In this document: positions 11,314-21,809 of the stretch, one piece after another
Position numbering within the stretch: position 1 is the first letter of the stretch
Layout of the letters: the number at the start of each line of letters is the position of its first letter
Assembly (NCBI RefSeq): GCF_032854445.1
Contig: NC_088307.1
Location: 13,654,017 to 13,718,016 of the forward strand
Reading direction: 5' to 3'
Length of the DNA: 64,000 nucleotides
Source: Liolophura sinensis
Lineage: Eukaryota > Mollusca > Polyplacophora > Chitonida > Chitonidae
Notes under the pieces: generated by a model
The model's input: only the letters and a program-made list of their open reading frames with translations
Told to the model about the DNA's origin: nothing
Databases searched by the model: none
Position numbers and translations under genes: made by a program

Positions 11314-11626
11314 GACAGTTTCAATACAGCATCAATTAGGTTCTATTTCAACACAGCATCAATTAGGTTCTATTTCAATACAGCATCAATTAGGTTCTAT
11401 TTCAATACAGTATCAATTAGGTTCTATTTCAATACAGCATCAATTAGGTTCCTTTTCAATACAGCATCAATTTGGTTCCTTTTCAATACAGCATCTATTA
11501 GGTTCCTTTTCAATACAGCATCAATTAGGTTCCTTTTCAATTAGGTTCCTTTTCAATACAGCATCAATTAGGGTCCTTTTCAATACAGCATCAATTAGGT
11601 TCCTTTTCAATACAGCATCAATTAGG
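11314..11626 (+). repeat. 27-bp minisatellite, about 11 copies
   Basis: The unit is TTCTATTTCAATACAGCATC followed by AATTAGG. There are eleven full copies, plus one 16-bp internal partial at 11530-11545. Copies 2-5 carry TTCTATTTCAA. Copies 6-11 mostly carry TTCCTTTTCAA, so the array consists of two blocks. Because 27 is a multiple of three, frames stay open across the array (a QHQLGSISI-type nonapeptide repeat). That is arithmetic, not evidence of a protein. Confidence 0.95.
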
Positions 11627-11639
11627 TTCTATCCAAAAC

Positions 11640-11971
11640 GGTGTTCTGCTTTACCATTGTACCACTGAGAAATTGGTCCTGTTTACAGCTCTGGGCCCAG
11701 TTCCACAAAGCGGTGGATGACATTTTGTACCTAACTATTACTGTACTATTGTGATATATGTGTGACTAATTTCATGGAAGACATCTTTGTGAAACTGGGG
11801 CCTGAAGACTCATGCTGCCAGACTTTTAAATAATAAACCAAACACACTGAACTTGGTACATCTATGACAACACACAACAAAGCAACTGGGAACTCATACA
11901 ACTGCTTCCTGCCTGTATCAAGATGGTCTAAAGCTGTGAACTCATTTGTTCTTTCCTTTATTACATCACAT
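11640..11971. other. Unique sequence, nothing recognised
   Basis: Short unique interval between the minisatellite and a SINE. It contains a weak internal similarity around GAAACTGGGGCC / GCCCAGTTCCACAAAG at 11695-11805, which could form an inverted pair. No gene signal. Confidence 0.45.
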
Positions 11972-12162
11972 GGGGGCCTCCGTGGCTCAGTTGGTTAGCG
12001 CACTAGCGCAGCGTAATGACCCAGGAGTCTCTCACCAATGCAGTCACTTTGAGTTCAAAGTGTGCCCGGTTTCCACCCACCATAATGCTGGCCGCCGTCG
12101 TGTAAGTGAAATATTCTTGAGTACGGCGTCAAACACCAATCAAATAAATAAATAAATAAATA
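11972..12162 (+). mobile_element. SINE-A with internal deletion
   Basis: It has a complete head (GGGGGCCTCCGTGGCTCAGT, GCGCACTAGCGCAGCG) and a complete 3' end, but the B-box (GAGTTCAAAG) runs directly into TGTGCCCGGTTTCCACCCAC. About 80 bp of body, from the box-B flank to the G/C dyad, is missing compared with the copy at 7637. Tail (TAAA)n intact. A deletion derivative like this could be an active short subfamily or a one-off event. Confidence 0.9.
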
Positions 12163-12164
12163 AC

Positions 12165-13055
12165 ATTTACCAGTAAAAACGTGCTCCTAAAACATACATG
12201 AAGTACACACGCACTGCAACGTCAAAGAAGAAAACGATGCGTTCTACTGTCATTCGGGCCGTGTAGCTCATCCTCGAATCCCCCGTATTGCTTTGTTCTT
12301 GTAAGATAGGTGCCCTACAGATATTACATAAGACTACACATTCTTTCAAACTATCATTGAGTACTTCCTCCTCAAAATACACATATAATTACTTTGCCAG
12401 ACTGTTTTTCAACGGGATTATTCTCAATAATTTCTAACACATGACCAACCAGATGTGAACCATCTTCAATACTGATCACAAAGGCACACACACACAAAAG
12501 TGCCCAATTTCTTTTTATATATTCGTTGCAAACAAAGGAGACTTGGCATTCACATAATACTGAGAGATTCGATCGTCCAAACCTCTTATCAACGAAACCA
12601 CTCCAAGAAAACTATAAGAGAAAAAAAAAATCATACTAAAAAAAGAAAAAAAAAACGCTTACAGCACATTTTCCGCTCAATAATTTCAAGAATTTCAGAT
12701 ATTGTTTTTCTCGCAGGGGCTGCTGGGATATGAAATGCAATATTGTCAGTCATTAATCACAAGCAAAACCACCTCCACCAAAAACAGGGTTAAGAAATCT
12801 CATTTCTCAGCTCGAAAAGATATGACGAGGCAGTTAATTCTGTGGGACTTTTTCCAGCACTCACATAGAATACTAAACAAAATGACCTGGATGACCACCC
12901 TCAAATAAATGGAAAAGTTCTCCCATCTCATCCAGGTAATTTATTCATGAAACCGCAGATAATGGAGTTAGTCTGATTTGACTGGAAAAAAATCTTACTA
13001 GACGGGAGAATGTATATGTATCCATTTCTGAATCAGCGAATGTAAGGCTAAATTA
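12165..13055. other. Unique sequence with A-rich tract
   Basis: AT-rich with an A/AAAG-rich stretch at 12615-12655. No gene or named repeat seen. Confidence 0.5.
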
Positions 13056-13057
13056 AA

Positions 13058-13324
13058 TTTTATTTATTTGATTGACAGTTTATGCCGTACTCAGGAAAAT
13101 TCTTATACGATGATGGCCAGCATTATGGTGGAAGGAAATTGAGCGGGGCCCACCACAAACCCAACGACCCACAAGTTGCTGACAGACCACGTATGGCCAT
13201 GGGGGAAGCCCACACCGAGGGGAAGCCAGCATGAGCTGGACAAGAACTCACAGCAGTCACACTGGTGAAAGGCCTCATATTGCGCAGCACTAGCACGCTA
13301 ACCACCTCAGCCACAGAGGTGTCC
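13058..13324 (-). mobile_element. SINE-A, near full length, diverged
   Basis: Reading left to right: TTTATTTATTTGATTGACAG, the body with small indels (GGCCAGCATTATGGTGGAAG), GCCAGCATGAGCTGGACAAG, then the reverse-complemented head TAGCACGCTAACCACCTCAG and CCACAGAGGTGTCC. It is more mutated than the copies at 7.6, 20.4 and 49.7 kb. Confidence 0.9.
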
Positions 13325-13329
13325 TAAAC

Positions 13330-14075
13330 AAAATTGAATAGATCTAGCTTTTTTCAATTCCCAATGAAAAACTGATGATCTGGATACTTTCTGAAATTGT
13401 CACTTGAAAATCTATCAGAAACAGAAGCCATTTATCTTCAACCACAGTCATGGAGTCATGTATGACAAGGGATCCAACATGTAGTTGAATGATAAATTCA
13501 ACATAAATGGGCCTCTATGCATCAAGTTTAAAACTTCAGTCATCTCCCTCAGGTATCCAGAAAAGAAAAACTGTGTTTTTATGAATATCAAATTCATAAA
13601 AAAAAATATTGAATTGCTGTATTCTCAGTTGCCATACTGTCACACTTATCAGTCATTTGTCACAGAAAAATCAATAAAGAACTTTACAGTTTGAGCAATG
13701 AATATGAATAAACGTAATCAAGCTTGATGATACAAGCAATGCAATAATTCAATAGAAAGCTTCTCCCTGACAAGATGGAAGGCAAAGAAAAAAAAACAAA
13801 AACAAAAAATCACAAAATAAAAACACAATCAAAAATATACCTCTCATACCAGATATCTTCTGATGGATTAACATGTGGATGTTTAAATTAATGCTTTTTT
13901 AATTTTTTTTTCTTAAATTAATTCCATATATGGTAATATTTACGTTGCCTAAAAAATCCATACTTTTTCAGAAACATGCTCTGACTTGCACAAGTTGTAT
14001 ACCATATCTTGTGACTGTTTCAGTGTTTATATACAGATTTGTACGCTACATCTTCATTTCACATCTTTCAAATTT
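13330..14075. other. Unique AT-rich sequence
   Basis: No gene or repeat family recognised. Several short A/T homopolymer runs lie at 13780-13920. Confidence 0.5.
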
Positions 14076-14079
14076 TTGG

Positions 14080-14370
14080 AAATAACAGCTTCTCCATCAT
14101 TAAGCAGATTAAGAAAATCTACCAAGAAGAGGACAGAAGCTATTCAAATGTGCCAGACATTAATGGTTATCCGGATCCGTCAGCTGTGAAACGAATACCT
14201 CAATATAATCCATAACACATTCTACACATTGGCCAGACATATCTGATAAGAAGAGCGCAAAGAGGTCGAGATGAATAATAAATACCGGCTAGAGCATGTG
14301 GAAGATAATGACGGATTAACACGCAATTGTCTCAGGTCAGCTAATTAGTAAGTCTATATCAGTATTCATA
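14080..14370. promoter_or_regulatory. Unique block, regulatory-like or exon-like
   Basis: Two readings compete. On the plus strand an open frame runs to TAA at about 14213, with peptide KIYQEEDRSYSNVPDINGYP then PSAVKRIPQYNP. On the minus strand a strong acceptor (GCGCTCTTCTTATCAG) opens a frame starting MSGQCVECVMDYIE. The same DNA carries homeodomain-like words (GATTAACACGCAATTG, AGCTAATTAGT) and a CAGCTG E-box. Because both strands look coding-like, I favour non-coding constrained or merely complex sequence, but either exon could be real. Confidence 0.3.
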
Positions 14371-14509
14371 TATTAGCAGGTGCCAAGCTCAATTAAATCT
14401 GCAAATGGACAGGTTTTGGCAGACATCATTACTTCTAGACAAGTATGTTTCCGTTATCTAGAAAGAAGTGTACGAGGTCACAATGTAAGCTATATCCTGT
14501 CTACTGTAA

Positions 14510-14832
14510 TTCTTCAACCTTTTCGAGTGTTTATTCAAGCATATTATGAAGGCAATATACTGTGTAGACTAATAAAATTATTCTCACTGGGAAGCCCTGA
14601 AAAGTTGCCAGATCCAGTCAATGTCGTTTTGTCTCCAAAAAATCATATTAAAAATATTCATAAATTGCACTAAAAGTTGCTCTTTCATATGCCAAAAGGT
14701 TGAGAAATTAGGGTATTAAAATTTGAGGTGTATTTGAAAGGTAGGCTGATATCCTACAGGAGAATTATAAATTTCAGTGCCATTTTATGACACTTCTTTG
14801 TCCCTAAAAATTTTAGTGCGAAATTGTAGGGT
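14510..14832 (+). repeat. Dispersed repeat R1, copy 2 (longest)
   Basis: The 5' part (AATATACTGTGTAGACTAAT, GTCGTTTTGTCTCCAAAAAA, GTTGCTCTTTCATATGCC, GGTTGAGAAATTAGGGT) matches 39.1 kb. The 3' part (GAGGTGTATTTGAAAGGTAG, GATATCCTACAGG, AATTTCAGTGCC, CTAAAAATTTTAG) matches 9.9, 33.9 and 60.8 kb. This copy joins the two halves and so shows that they belong to one element of at least 320 bp. The only open frame is a 97-codon one without recognisable content. Confidence 0.6.
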
Positions 14833-14839
14833 ACACTTA

Positions 14840-16780
14840 CTAAGTGATTGGTGCCTATGTATGGAAGAATGACAGCATGACAGTGGTTATTTCCAAGGGT
14901 GTGTGAGGCCAGAGTGCCCAGAGTAAACTGGTTCTGGCCGTCAGCAAGCAAGCTTGCCAACTGATCAACTTTTCCTACATGATATACAGAATTCCACCTG
15001 CTCAGCAAACACCATATAATACATTTAGGAGTAAATGGAGCCAGGGTAATATTTAAAAAATCGTAAATACATATAGAATTGTGCACATGAATGCATCAGG
15101 ATGTCAATATATGTTCAAATGCTTCTGAATTTCTTGTAGTTCTCAAACTATTTAAATCTACACAGAAGGAAAAAAAAAAAAAAAAAAAAATGATACATCT
15201 CCACAGACAGCTTGATTTAACATAATTTCTAGAAGTTTTCAGTTAAAACAATAATATTGACCTTCAAATCCTGTTGCTAAAGCTTACCAAAATATGAAAT
15301 TATCGAACCCCCTTGTACATTGGTCAATACATACAAGTAGCTTTTTTTGGTTTTGTATAACAATATACTACAACCAAGTTTTATTTTTTCGAAAACCCGT
15401 AATTTGCGAATGATAGAAGCTGTTGAGAAAACAAATATTGTTCTACATAAGGAACATGACCAGAGAACAAACATCTCTGTGCAATATTTTGACATCCACC
15501 AAAGCATGCCTTTCTTTACGTTAAAGAAAAATACATTTTTTTTTTCACACTTCCTAACTTCCTGTGTAAAAGGAAAAGTTTGTTTTGAATACACAGAGCA
15601 TATTATTTGTGTGCCATCTGCAACCACTGCGCTGTACAGTCTGAAGTCCGTAGCGTATGTAAATTGCGAGTACAAAAAATAAAACATGCATGAGTGCAAT
15701 ATGCCACTTCCTTTTCACATCTCAACTTGAATGGAATTCAATTTGAACTTATTGCCTTTCATCCATTCTGGAGATACAAAGAGCTAAATATGTCAATCAA
15801 CTTGATTATGCCCACCCCTTGCACTAGACGTATGGTCATGCCATTGTTGAATACATTGGTTCATAGGACTGTCAATCAACAAAACGGGCGTGGCTTATGT
15901 CAAGATTACAGTTCAGCAGGCTAAACTCTCCTTGTAGTTCAACTGTCTCTTGATTTATGCATGAGGCATACAGTGCACTTGAATGGACTGGAAACACCAA
16001 ACACCCAACATTTCAATTTCAGAAATAAACGATTACATTTAAGGATATGAAGAATCCCAATGAGCAATCTCGCAAACAAAGCTGATTTACAAAGTGCATC
16101 ATTTAACAGGATTTCACTTGTTGGCAAATGCCTGATCTACATTCCACAACATTCTGTGTTTTTCAGAAGGACTACAACAGGTTTAACTGTCATATGGAAA
16201 GTAGGGACTTCTTTTTTCAAAGCAGCCCCGACAGATAAGTAAAACATTATGCACCCCCAAAAGGAAATATCTACATGCACAATAACGAAAAGCTGTCCTC
16301 TCCAAATTTTGAAACACTCTGCAAAGCAGTCAATTTTGAGTACATGCATGACAAAATTGTTTTCCCCATGTTTGCTTAAATATATGTTACTTGAATCTGC
16401 AAACAAATTTAACTTCATTGAAAACTTGTGCGCAGGTGTTTTGATATTTTTTTTTACCTACAGGCGTCTCACCAAGGGATCCTTTAAAAACCAAGTTCGC
16501 CTAGCATCGGGATGGGATCATGGGAGTTAAGGTAACACAAAAAAAATTGAAGGAGGAAGTTAAAACCTATTTTTACACAATCTTTCCACACGTGACAATG
16601 TAACCTGATATGAAGTCTGCACAGAGACCGAAAGTCATTACTGGCTGATTTTCTCAGACCATACTTGCATGAAATGTTCACGATGGCAAAGTGTAAAACT
16701 GTTACGAAATTGGTTCACAAAACACTGACTGTTTAATTCAAACGTAGGAACAATCAGTGACATCAGTGTTACCATATATT
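14840..16780. other. Unique sequence, weak exon-like pieces
   Basis: Open frames of 110-140 codons at 14754-15086, 15277-15699 (minus) and 15347-15682 (plus) overlap one another and match nothing I know. A 20-bp poly(A) lies at 15171-15190. At 16462 a strong acceptor (TTTTTTTTTACCTACAG) precedes about 21 codons (RLTKGSFKNQVRLAS...) ending in TAA at 16530. This is a possible plus-strand terminal exon, confidence about 0.15. Confidence 0.4.
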
Positions 16781-16781
16781 T

Positions 16782-17105
16782 TCAATCAAACATCGATGAC
16801 TTTATTCACGATCAAATCTGACAACAACTCCAACCGCAAGAAATGACAAAATCTGAACACAAGAACATCACACCTTTTCACGCCTGGATTAATAAAAAAG
16901 TGAAAAATCCAACTCTTAGTCGTAAAACTGCACAATGAACATGTCAATCAAACATCGATGACTTTATTCACGATCAAATCTGACAACAACTCCAACTGCA
17001 AGAAATGACAAAATCTGAACACAAGAATATCACACCTTTTCACACCTGGATTAATAAAAAAGTGAAAAATCCAACTCTTACTCGTAAAACTGCACAATGA
17101 ACATG
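16782..17105. repeat. 162-bp tandem duplication
   Basis: Two adjacent copies (16782-16943 and 16944-17105), each starting TCAATCAAACATCGATGACT, differ at about four positions. The low divergence indicates a recent event. A minus-strand frame is open through part of each copy, with no recognisable content. Confidence 0.95.
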
Positions 17106-17511
17106 TCATAATACTGACATTAGCACATACAAGTAGATGTTCAGACATGGGAAAATATAAATCACTTTCATGACTTCCTTTAAAATTTTCATATAAAAAT
17201 TCATGCCTTGTATTCTTTACAAATCATGACTGGGACAGTTACATGTATTCATGAATATTCATTTTCTTTATTCAGTTTCTTCTTTCATGACTGTGGCAAC
17301 CCTACACCTGTAACAAAAAGATTTCCCCAGATTTGTTGTTGTTTATCTGTGAAATTCGTTCAATTGATGAAGAATTGTGTCAGGTGCAAAGCCAGGGTAA
17401 CCAAGGTTGTGTCGGTCGACAGATGAATTGTAATGACACAGAAAACAGAAAACCAACAAATCAAGAAACGTCAGTAAACAAAAGCCAACAACAGCAAACA
17501 AAACTACTCAC

Positions 17512-17568
17512 GTTTACGAATCCTCAGAGATCCGTGCTCGGGTTCATAGTGTCGATTTTCACTCAAGT
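17512..17568 (-). CDS. Candidate 57-nt internal exon, unknown protein
   Basis: Read on the minus strand: TTTTGTTTTTCAG (acceptor), 57 bases, then GTGAGTAG (donor). Only one of three frames is open: two bases, 18 codons encoding LSENRHYEPEHGSLRIRK, then one base. This makes a symmetric phase-1 exon. The peptide is charged and basic at its end (RIRK), with no domain I recognise. Both splice sites are close to consensus, and codon use looks coding-like. Against it: no homologue known to me, a competing plus-strand exon-like piece only 65 bp away (17634-17661, bounded by CATTTCAG and CAG|GTGAGT), and the general abundance of splice-like words in this window. Confidence 0.3.
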
Positions 17569-17599
17569 CTGAAAAACAAAAATCGGTGAGATCCTGGTA

Positions 17600-20396
17600 A
17601 AAACGATCCGGCAACGCATAACTGTCATTTCAGAGATTACAACACTTGTGATTAAGACCAGGTGAGTCTAATCTGGTTCAAATACAAAGTACAAGTACTT
17701 GTAGGTTTGCAGGAGAATCCAATTTAACACAGCAAACTCCGCTCTAGACAGGCATCAAACATATTGATTGTCAAGAGTTGTTTCCCCTGCCCATGGATCT
17801 AGTGTATAGAAATCCCACACTAAAGAGAGTTGCACTTAAGTTTCTACGTCCTCTTTAGCTTTCTTGTATTTCGGCCAGCCCTGTATGCAGTCAACAAAAA
17901 TCTTATCATGAAGACTAAAGAACATGAATGAAAGAATTAACCCAGTAAAAACCCACAACTGTTGGGGCCATATACATGTATATATTTAGAATATGCGATT
18001 AGAGACTATAATTGTCCTACAAAAACCTTACACTCATTTTTCTTCCTCGTTTTCTGCTACATTTAAATGGGGTGAAATAAAACAAAAAATAAGTTAGATT
18101 ATTACGTAAGCCTAATCAACCAATAAACCCTACAAATAAATTACATGCACATATAAAAAAAAGAGTCCGTGTACTTTCTGTGTAATTACACGTATCCTAC
18201 CTTTAAACAGGCACGGAAATCAACGCTAACGACATACATGTACATTGTAGTTCCCACCCCATGGTCATGAAGCCATCTTAGACTTTAGACAAAATTTCAA
18301 ATCACATCAAAATTGTTGGTTTGTAAGTAACAAGGTCAAAAGTTTGCTTGACGATGTAAATTCTCGCTAAGTTATTGTCCAACAAATTTCAGCTAAAATA
18401 AATAATGGCAAGGAACATACAAAATTTAATGACTGAAGTTTTAACTTAAGTCTAAGATCCCTTTGCGATCCCGAGGCCAGGATTGAATACGTACAATGAA
18501 AGAAAATCTTGAACAGTTAAGGGAGTTTCGTGTTTTATATATTTTTGGCCACATACCAAGGTAATTTATCTACTTCTCATAAGACTCCAATAACATGTAA
18601 AAACAATATTTGTTATTAAAATTATGCACGTTATGTAGACCTTCAATTTGTACAAATACACACAATTATATGATGAATACCATGTGAATCAGTAACGAAC
18701 AGAGGCACAGCTTTCCCACAAAATCTGATTGCACAAGTGCAAAAAAGAAAAACAATTTAGTGATTAAGCCTTAATTCTAGATTACTCACACAGACACAGT
18801 GGGAACGTCACATTTGGTAAAATGTGCACGACCTTTCTAACCTTAAAGTTCGTGCTCTTTGACTGTCATGTAAGAGGTCTATTCCTGCGTACAAGACTTC
18901 TTTTTTTTTTTAACTAGTCGAGTCACAAATTTGATCAGACTTGAAGCTAGCAGAAAGACGTCCTTGTCAAGGCCACAGTGTCATGATTAACAAACACTAG
19001 CCAAAAACCTGCACAAAATTGCTATGTTTGAAAAACATGAAAAAATGAAGGAAAAAATACAGGATCAATATGTGCACCTGCTTGATAGAGAGCTCTAGAT
19101 AACAACTTCAGGGAGAAGACTCAAATATTCTGCAGTTCCCAAACACACGTCAATTACATGGAGTAAGCGCTGGACAAGTTACAATGACTAGATGTTTGAG
19201 ACAAATACATCATCATAAATTTGGGCCAAGTTCTATGTAAACATATCTGGTGAATGATAGATAGGTCACCTGGCACTCAATAAAATTAATTCTCCTTCAC
19301 TCCATCCAAAAAAATCTGTTTGTTAAGAGGGGATGGAGATCATTGTCACAATTATAAAATAGGCAAAACATGTGTTTACACATATGTAGAACTTTGTAAA
19401 TGAAAAAAATATTAAACAAAAAAAATGATTTAATTTCTTTTAACAAAACTCTTAATTCAATAAATCCATATTATAAAACAAGGCATACTAATTGCTAAGA
19501 TACTATATCAGGTCGTCATGATGAAAATTAATGTATACATTTTATGCAAATTTTATGTTACATACTGATTTTGAATTTTTTTTTTCTCAAAAAAACTAGC
19601 CATTGTCATGCATTTATAAATACCATCAAAATGCTACCCTCTGTCAATTACACAAAATTTCAGAATAACATTACAGAATACATGTACATTATGTAGTTTC
19701 TTGCACAAAGGTATGAAAAGTACACAACAAAAGAAGGAAAGACACTAAACAATATGAATTAAGGACATATACATGTATAGACAATGTTGCCAATGCTATT
19801 ACCTGGTTACACAATATAACAATATTGACACTGATCAAAGTGGCCTTCAAAATTAATTGTATGTATGCTGGTAAATGTACACATGCTTACATACAGATCC
19901 CTTCCGTTGTGTGCGCAGAAAATCTAGACCTGTCTACCTAAAGCCCACCTCAAATGGGTATTAGGCTACGTATAAACAGATATCTGTGTGTCGCTGTACC
20001 CAGATTCTGTTCTAAAGGCCCTCACAAACCATGCTGGATTACTCTCCTAACTTAGGGATACAGGTCTGAAAAACGCTGGTGCTAAGAGAGTGAAGCTGTC
20101 GAGTGTTATCCCAGTAAACAATGACATCCCTCTGTGGATCCAAATCACCAGGTAAGTACACTGATTGGATCAGAGAAGTAGCCAGCTACAGGTGATTGAA
20201 TACTGATTAAAAATAAGGCTAAATATTCCCAAAAAGTGCAACGGCTTTTTGAAACTTAAATGTGTGGACAGAGGACTATAGTGTACAATAGTTGATTGAT
20301 ACATCCACAAGCTGTTCTTCAATGCAATTTTTTCGTAACTAAAATGGTGGCCATATTTCAGATAATACCAAGAATGCTCTAATGATACTGAAAATG
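17600..20396. other. Unique AT-rich sequence
   Basis: Mostly featureless AT-rich DNA with frequent TACATGTA words. The only gene-like piece is the plus exon at 20056-20151 (listed separately). The plus-strand piece at 17634-17661 is discussed under rejected items. Confidence 0.5.
20056..20151 (+). CDS. Candidate internal exon, unknown protein
   Basis: Acceptor candidates are CTCTCCTAACTTAG (before 20056, with a CTAAC branch-like word) and GGGATACAG (before 20064). The donor at 20149-20157, CAG|GTAAGT, is a perfect consensus. One frame is open throughout: DTGLKNAGAKRVKLSSVIPV, then NNDIPLWIQIT, ending in phase 2. The alternation of hydrophobic and polar residues after residue 12 would suit beta-strands. 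I do not recognise the family. A minus-strand frame is open too but has no splice sites. One perfect donor is roughly what chance gives in 64 kb, so the case rests on the combination. Confidence 0.3.
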
Positions 20397-20404
20397 TACT
20401 GCTT

Positions 20405-20678
20405 TTGATTTATTTATTTATTTATTTGGTTGGTGTTTTATGCCGTACTCAAGAATATTTCACTTATACGATGGTGGCCAGCATTATGGTGGGAGGAAAC
20501 TGGGTGCAGCCCGGGGGAAACCCACGACCATCCGCAGGTTGCTGAAAGACCTTCCCATGTACGGCCGTAGAGGAAGCCAGCACGAGCTGGAATTGAACTC
20601 ACAGCGACTGCATTGGGGAGAGGCTCCTGGGTCATTGCGCTGCGCTAGCGCGCTACCCGACTGAGCCACGGAGGCCCC
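20405..20678 (-). mobile_element. SINE-A, full length
   Basis: Complete from (TTTA)n through the body to the reversed head (GCGCTAGCGCGCTACCCGAC, GAGCCACGGAGGCCCC). An exact 8-bp target duplication TACTGCTT lies at 20397-20404 and 20679-20686. Low divergence from the 7637 copy suggests a fairly recent insertion. Confidence 0.94.
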
Positions 20679-20821
20679 TACTGCTTGTGAAGATGTGAAG
20701 TTTATCAGTCAGAGATGTAGGCATTCAGTTAACAATGGGAGTTTCTTTGTTGTTTAAAGTCATCCTCAAATACTGTTCATTTGCACACAGCCAATGGCTA
20801 CATGGGAGAAGGGAAATGGAA

Positions 20822-20880
20822 AATGGTGTCTTGTGTAAACCACTGACCTTTGGCAAGTTACTGATTAACTTTCCCAAACG
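20822..20880 (+). repeat. Short dispersed repeat R3
   Basis: GTAAACCACTGACCTTTGGC, then AAGTTACTGATTAACTTTCC. The same words occur at 49676-49716 (TTAAACCACTGACCTTTGGT, AGGTTACTGACTAACCTTT). It is a piece of a repeated element whose full extent I cannot define from two copies. Confidence 0.55.
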
Positions 20881-20989
20881 TGCATATAACGTTAGAGCAA
20901 TCCTCCCCCTGAGGGATTCATCCTCACATCAAACACACATTAAACACAAAACAATGAAATATATCTGGTCCAAAACTTCAATGCAATTT

Positions 20990-21800
20990 AACAGTTTAAT
21001 GTAAAAGCCTTCGTTCCACTAATATTCAATTTCCATGGAGAAATTACCATAACGTAGTTTAGAATGAATTATTTAAGAGCAGTCCTTGACAAAGCAGATG
21101 TCCCAAACAAAGAAGTTTACAGCCCAAGAACGAAAATCTCTACGATACAGGGCGTGTTGCGGTAATTATTACAAAGGGGTGGAAGACCTCGGTGTAAGAC
21201 TTTCTCAAAACCCTTTTGCATCACCCTGAAGCCTGATCTATATGTATTTCACAAACCTGGGATAAAAACAGCTTAGTCTTGAAGATATGTATGCACCTGC
21301 CAAGTGATCACAAAATTAGAACTGGGCCACATTTTGTTGAGGTAGGATTTCAAGAAGCGATTTTGTAAGGGAGTCACACATCAATTTCTGCATGCGAGGA
21401 TCTACGCAAAACCCCTATCAAACAAACGCGCAAGTCTCTGTCCAAAACTCCAGCAACTTTGAGATGCCGGAAATCTGTGTCAGTGGGGTTATGATATGCG
21501 AATAGGCCTCAGGTCAGATATAGATATGTACGATAAACAAAATCCTCATGTCCTTCAAAGACAATTGCCAAGATCGGAACAGCCGCAGCAGATTCACCCG
21601 CACAAGGACAGCCCTTCACGCACGTGCCAGACCAGAAAGTCGATGCCAACAAACACACGCACACGACAAAGGTGATCAATGATGGCTATATGATGATTCA
21701 GGAAAACGTGGAGTACTGTTGCAGTGGATGTGATGTGTGACAACCTGTCAGTATTTCTGGATCTGCTCCAAAATGCATTAACATGCATTTACATCTATTA
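20990..21800. promoter_or_regulatory. Unique GC-richer block open in several frames
   Basis: At 21070-21235 three plus frames are open for 24-50 codons each (for example MSQTKKFTAQERKSLRYRAC, and MNYLRAVLDKADVPNKEVYS from ATG near 21069). No frame is clearly better. 21560-21700 is rich in CA/CACG words (CACGCACGTGCC). This pattern fits constrained non-coding DNA or a divergent exon. I could not decide. Confidence 0.25.
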
Positions 21801-21809
21801 CGACGACAT

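Noticed and set aside
15347-15699. Overlapping 111- and 140-codon frames on opposite strands
   Set aside because: Lys/Phe/Ser-rich translations typical of AT-rich chance frames, with homopolymer stretches and no known motif.
17634-17661. 28-base plus-strand exon (ITTLVIKT)
   Set aside because: Good splice signals and phase match to 20056, but very short, with a rival minus exon 65 bp away. Kept only as a remark.
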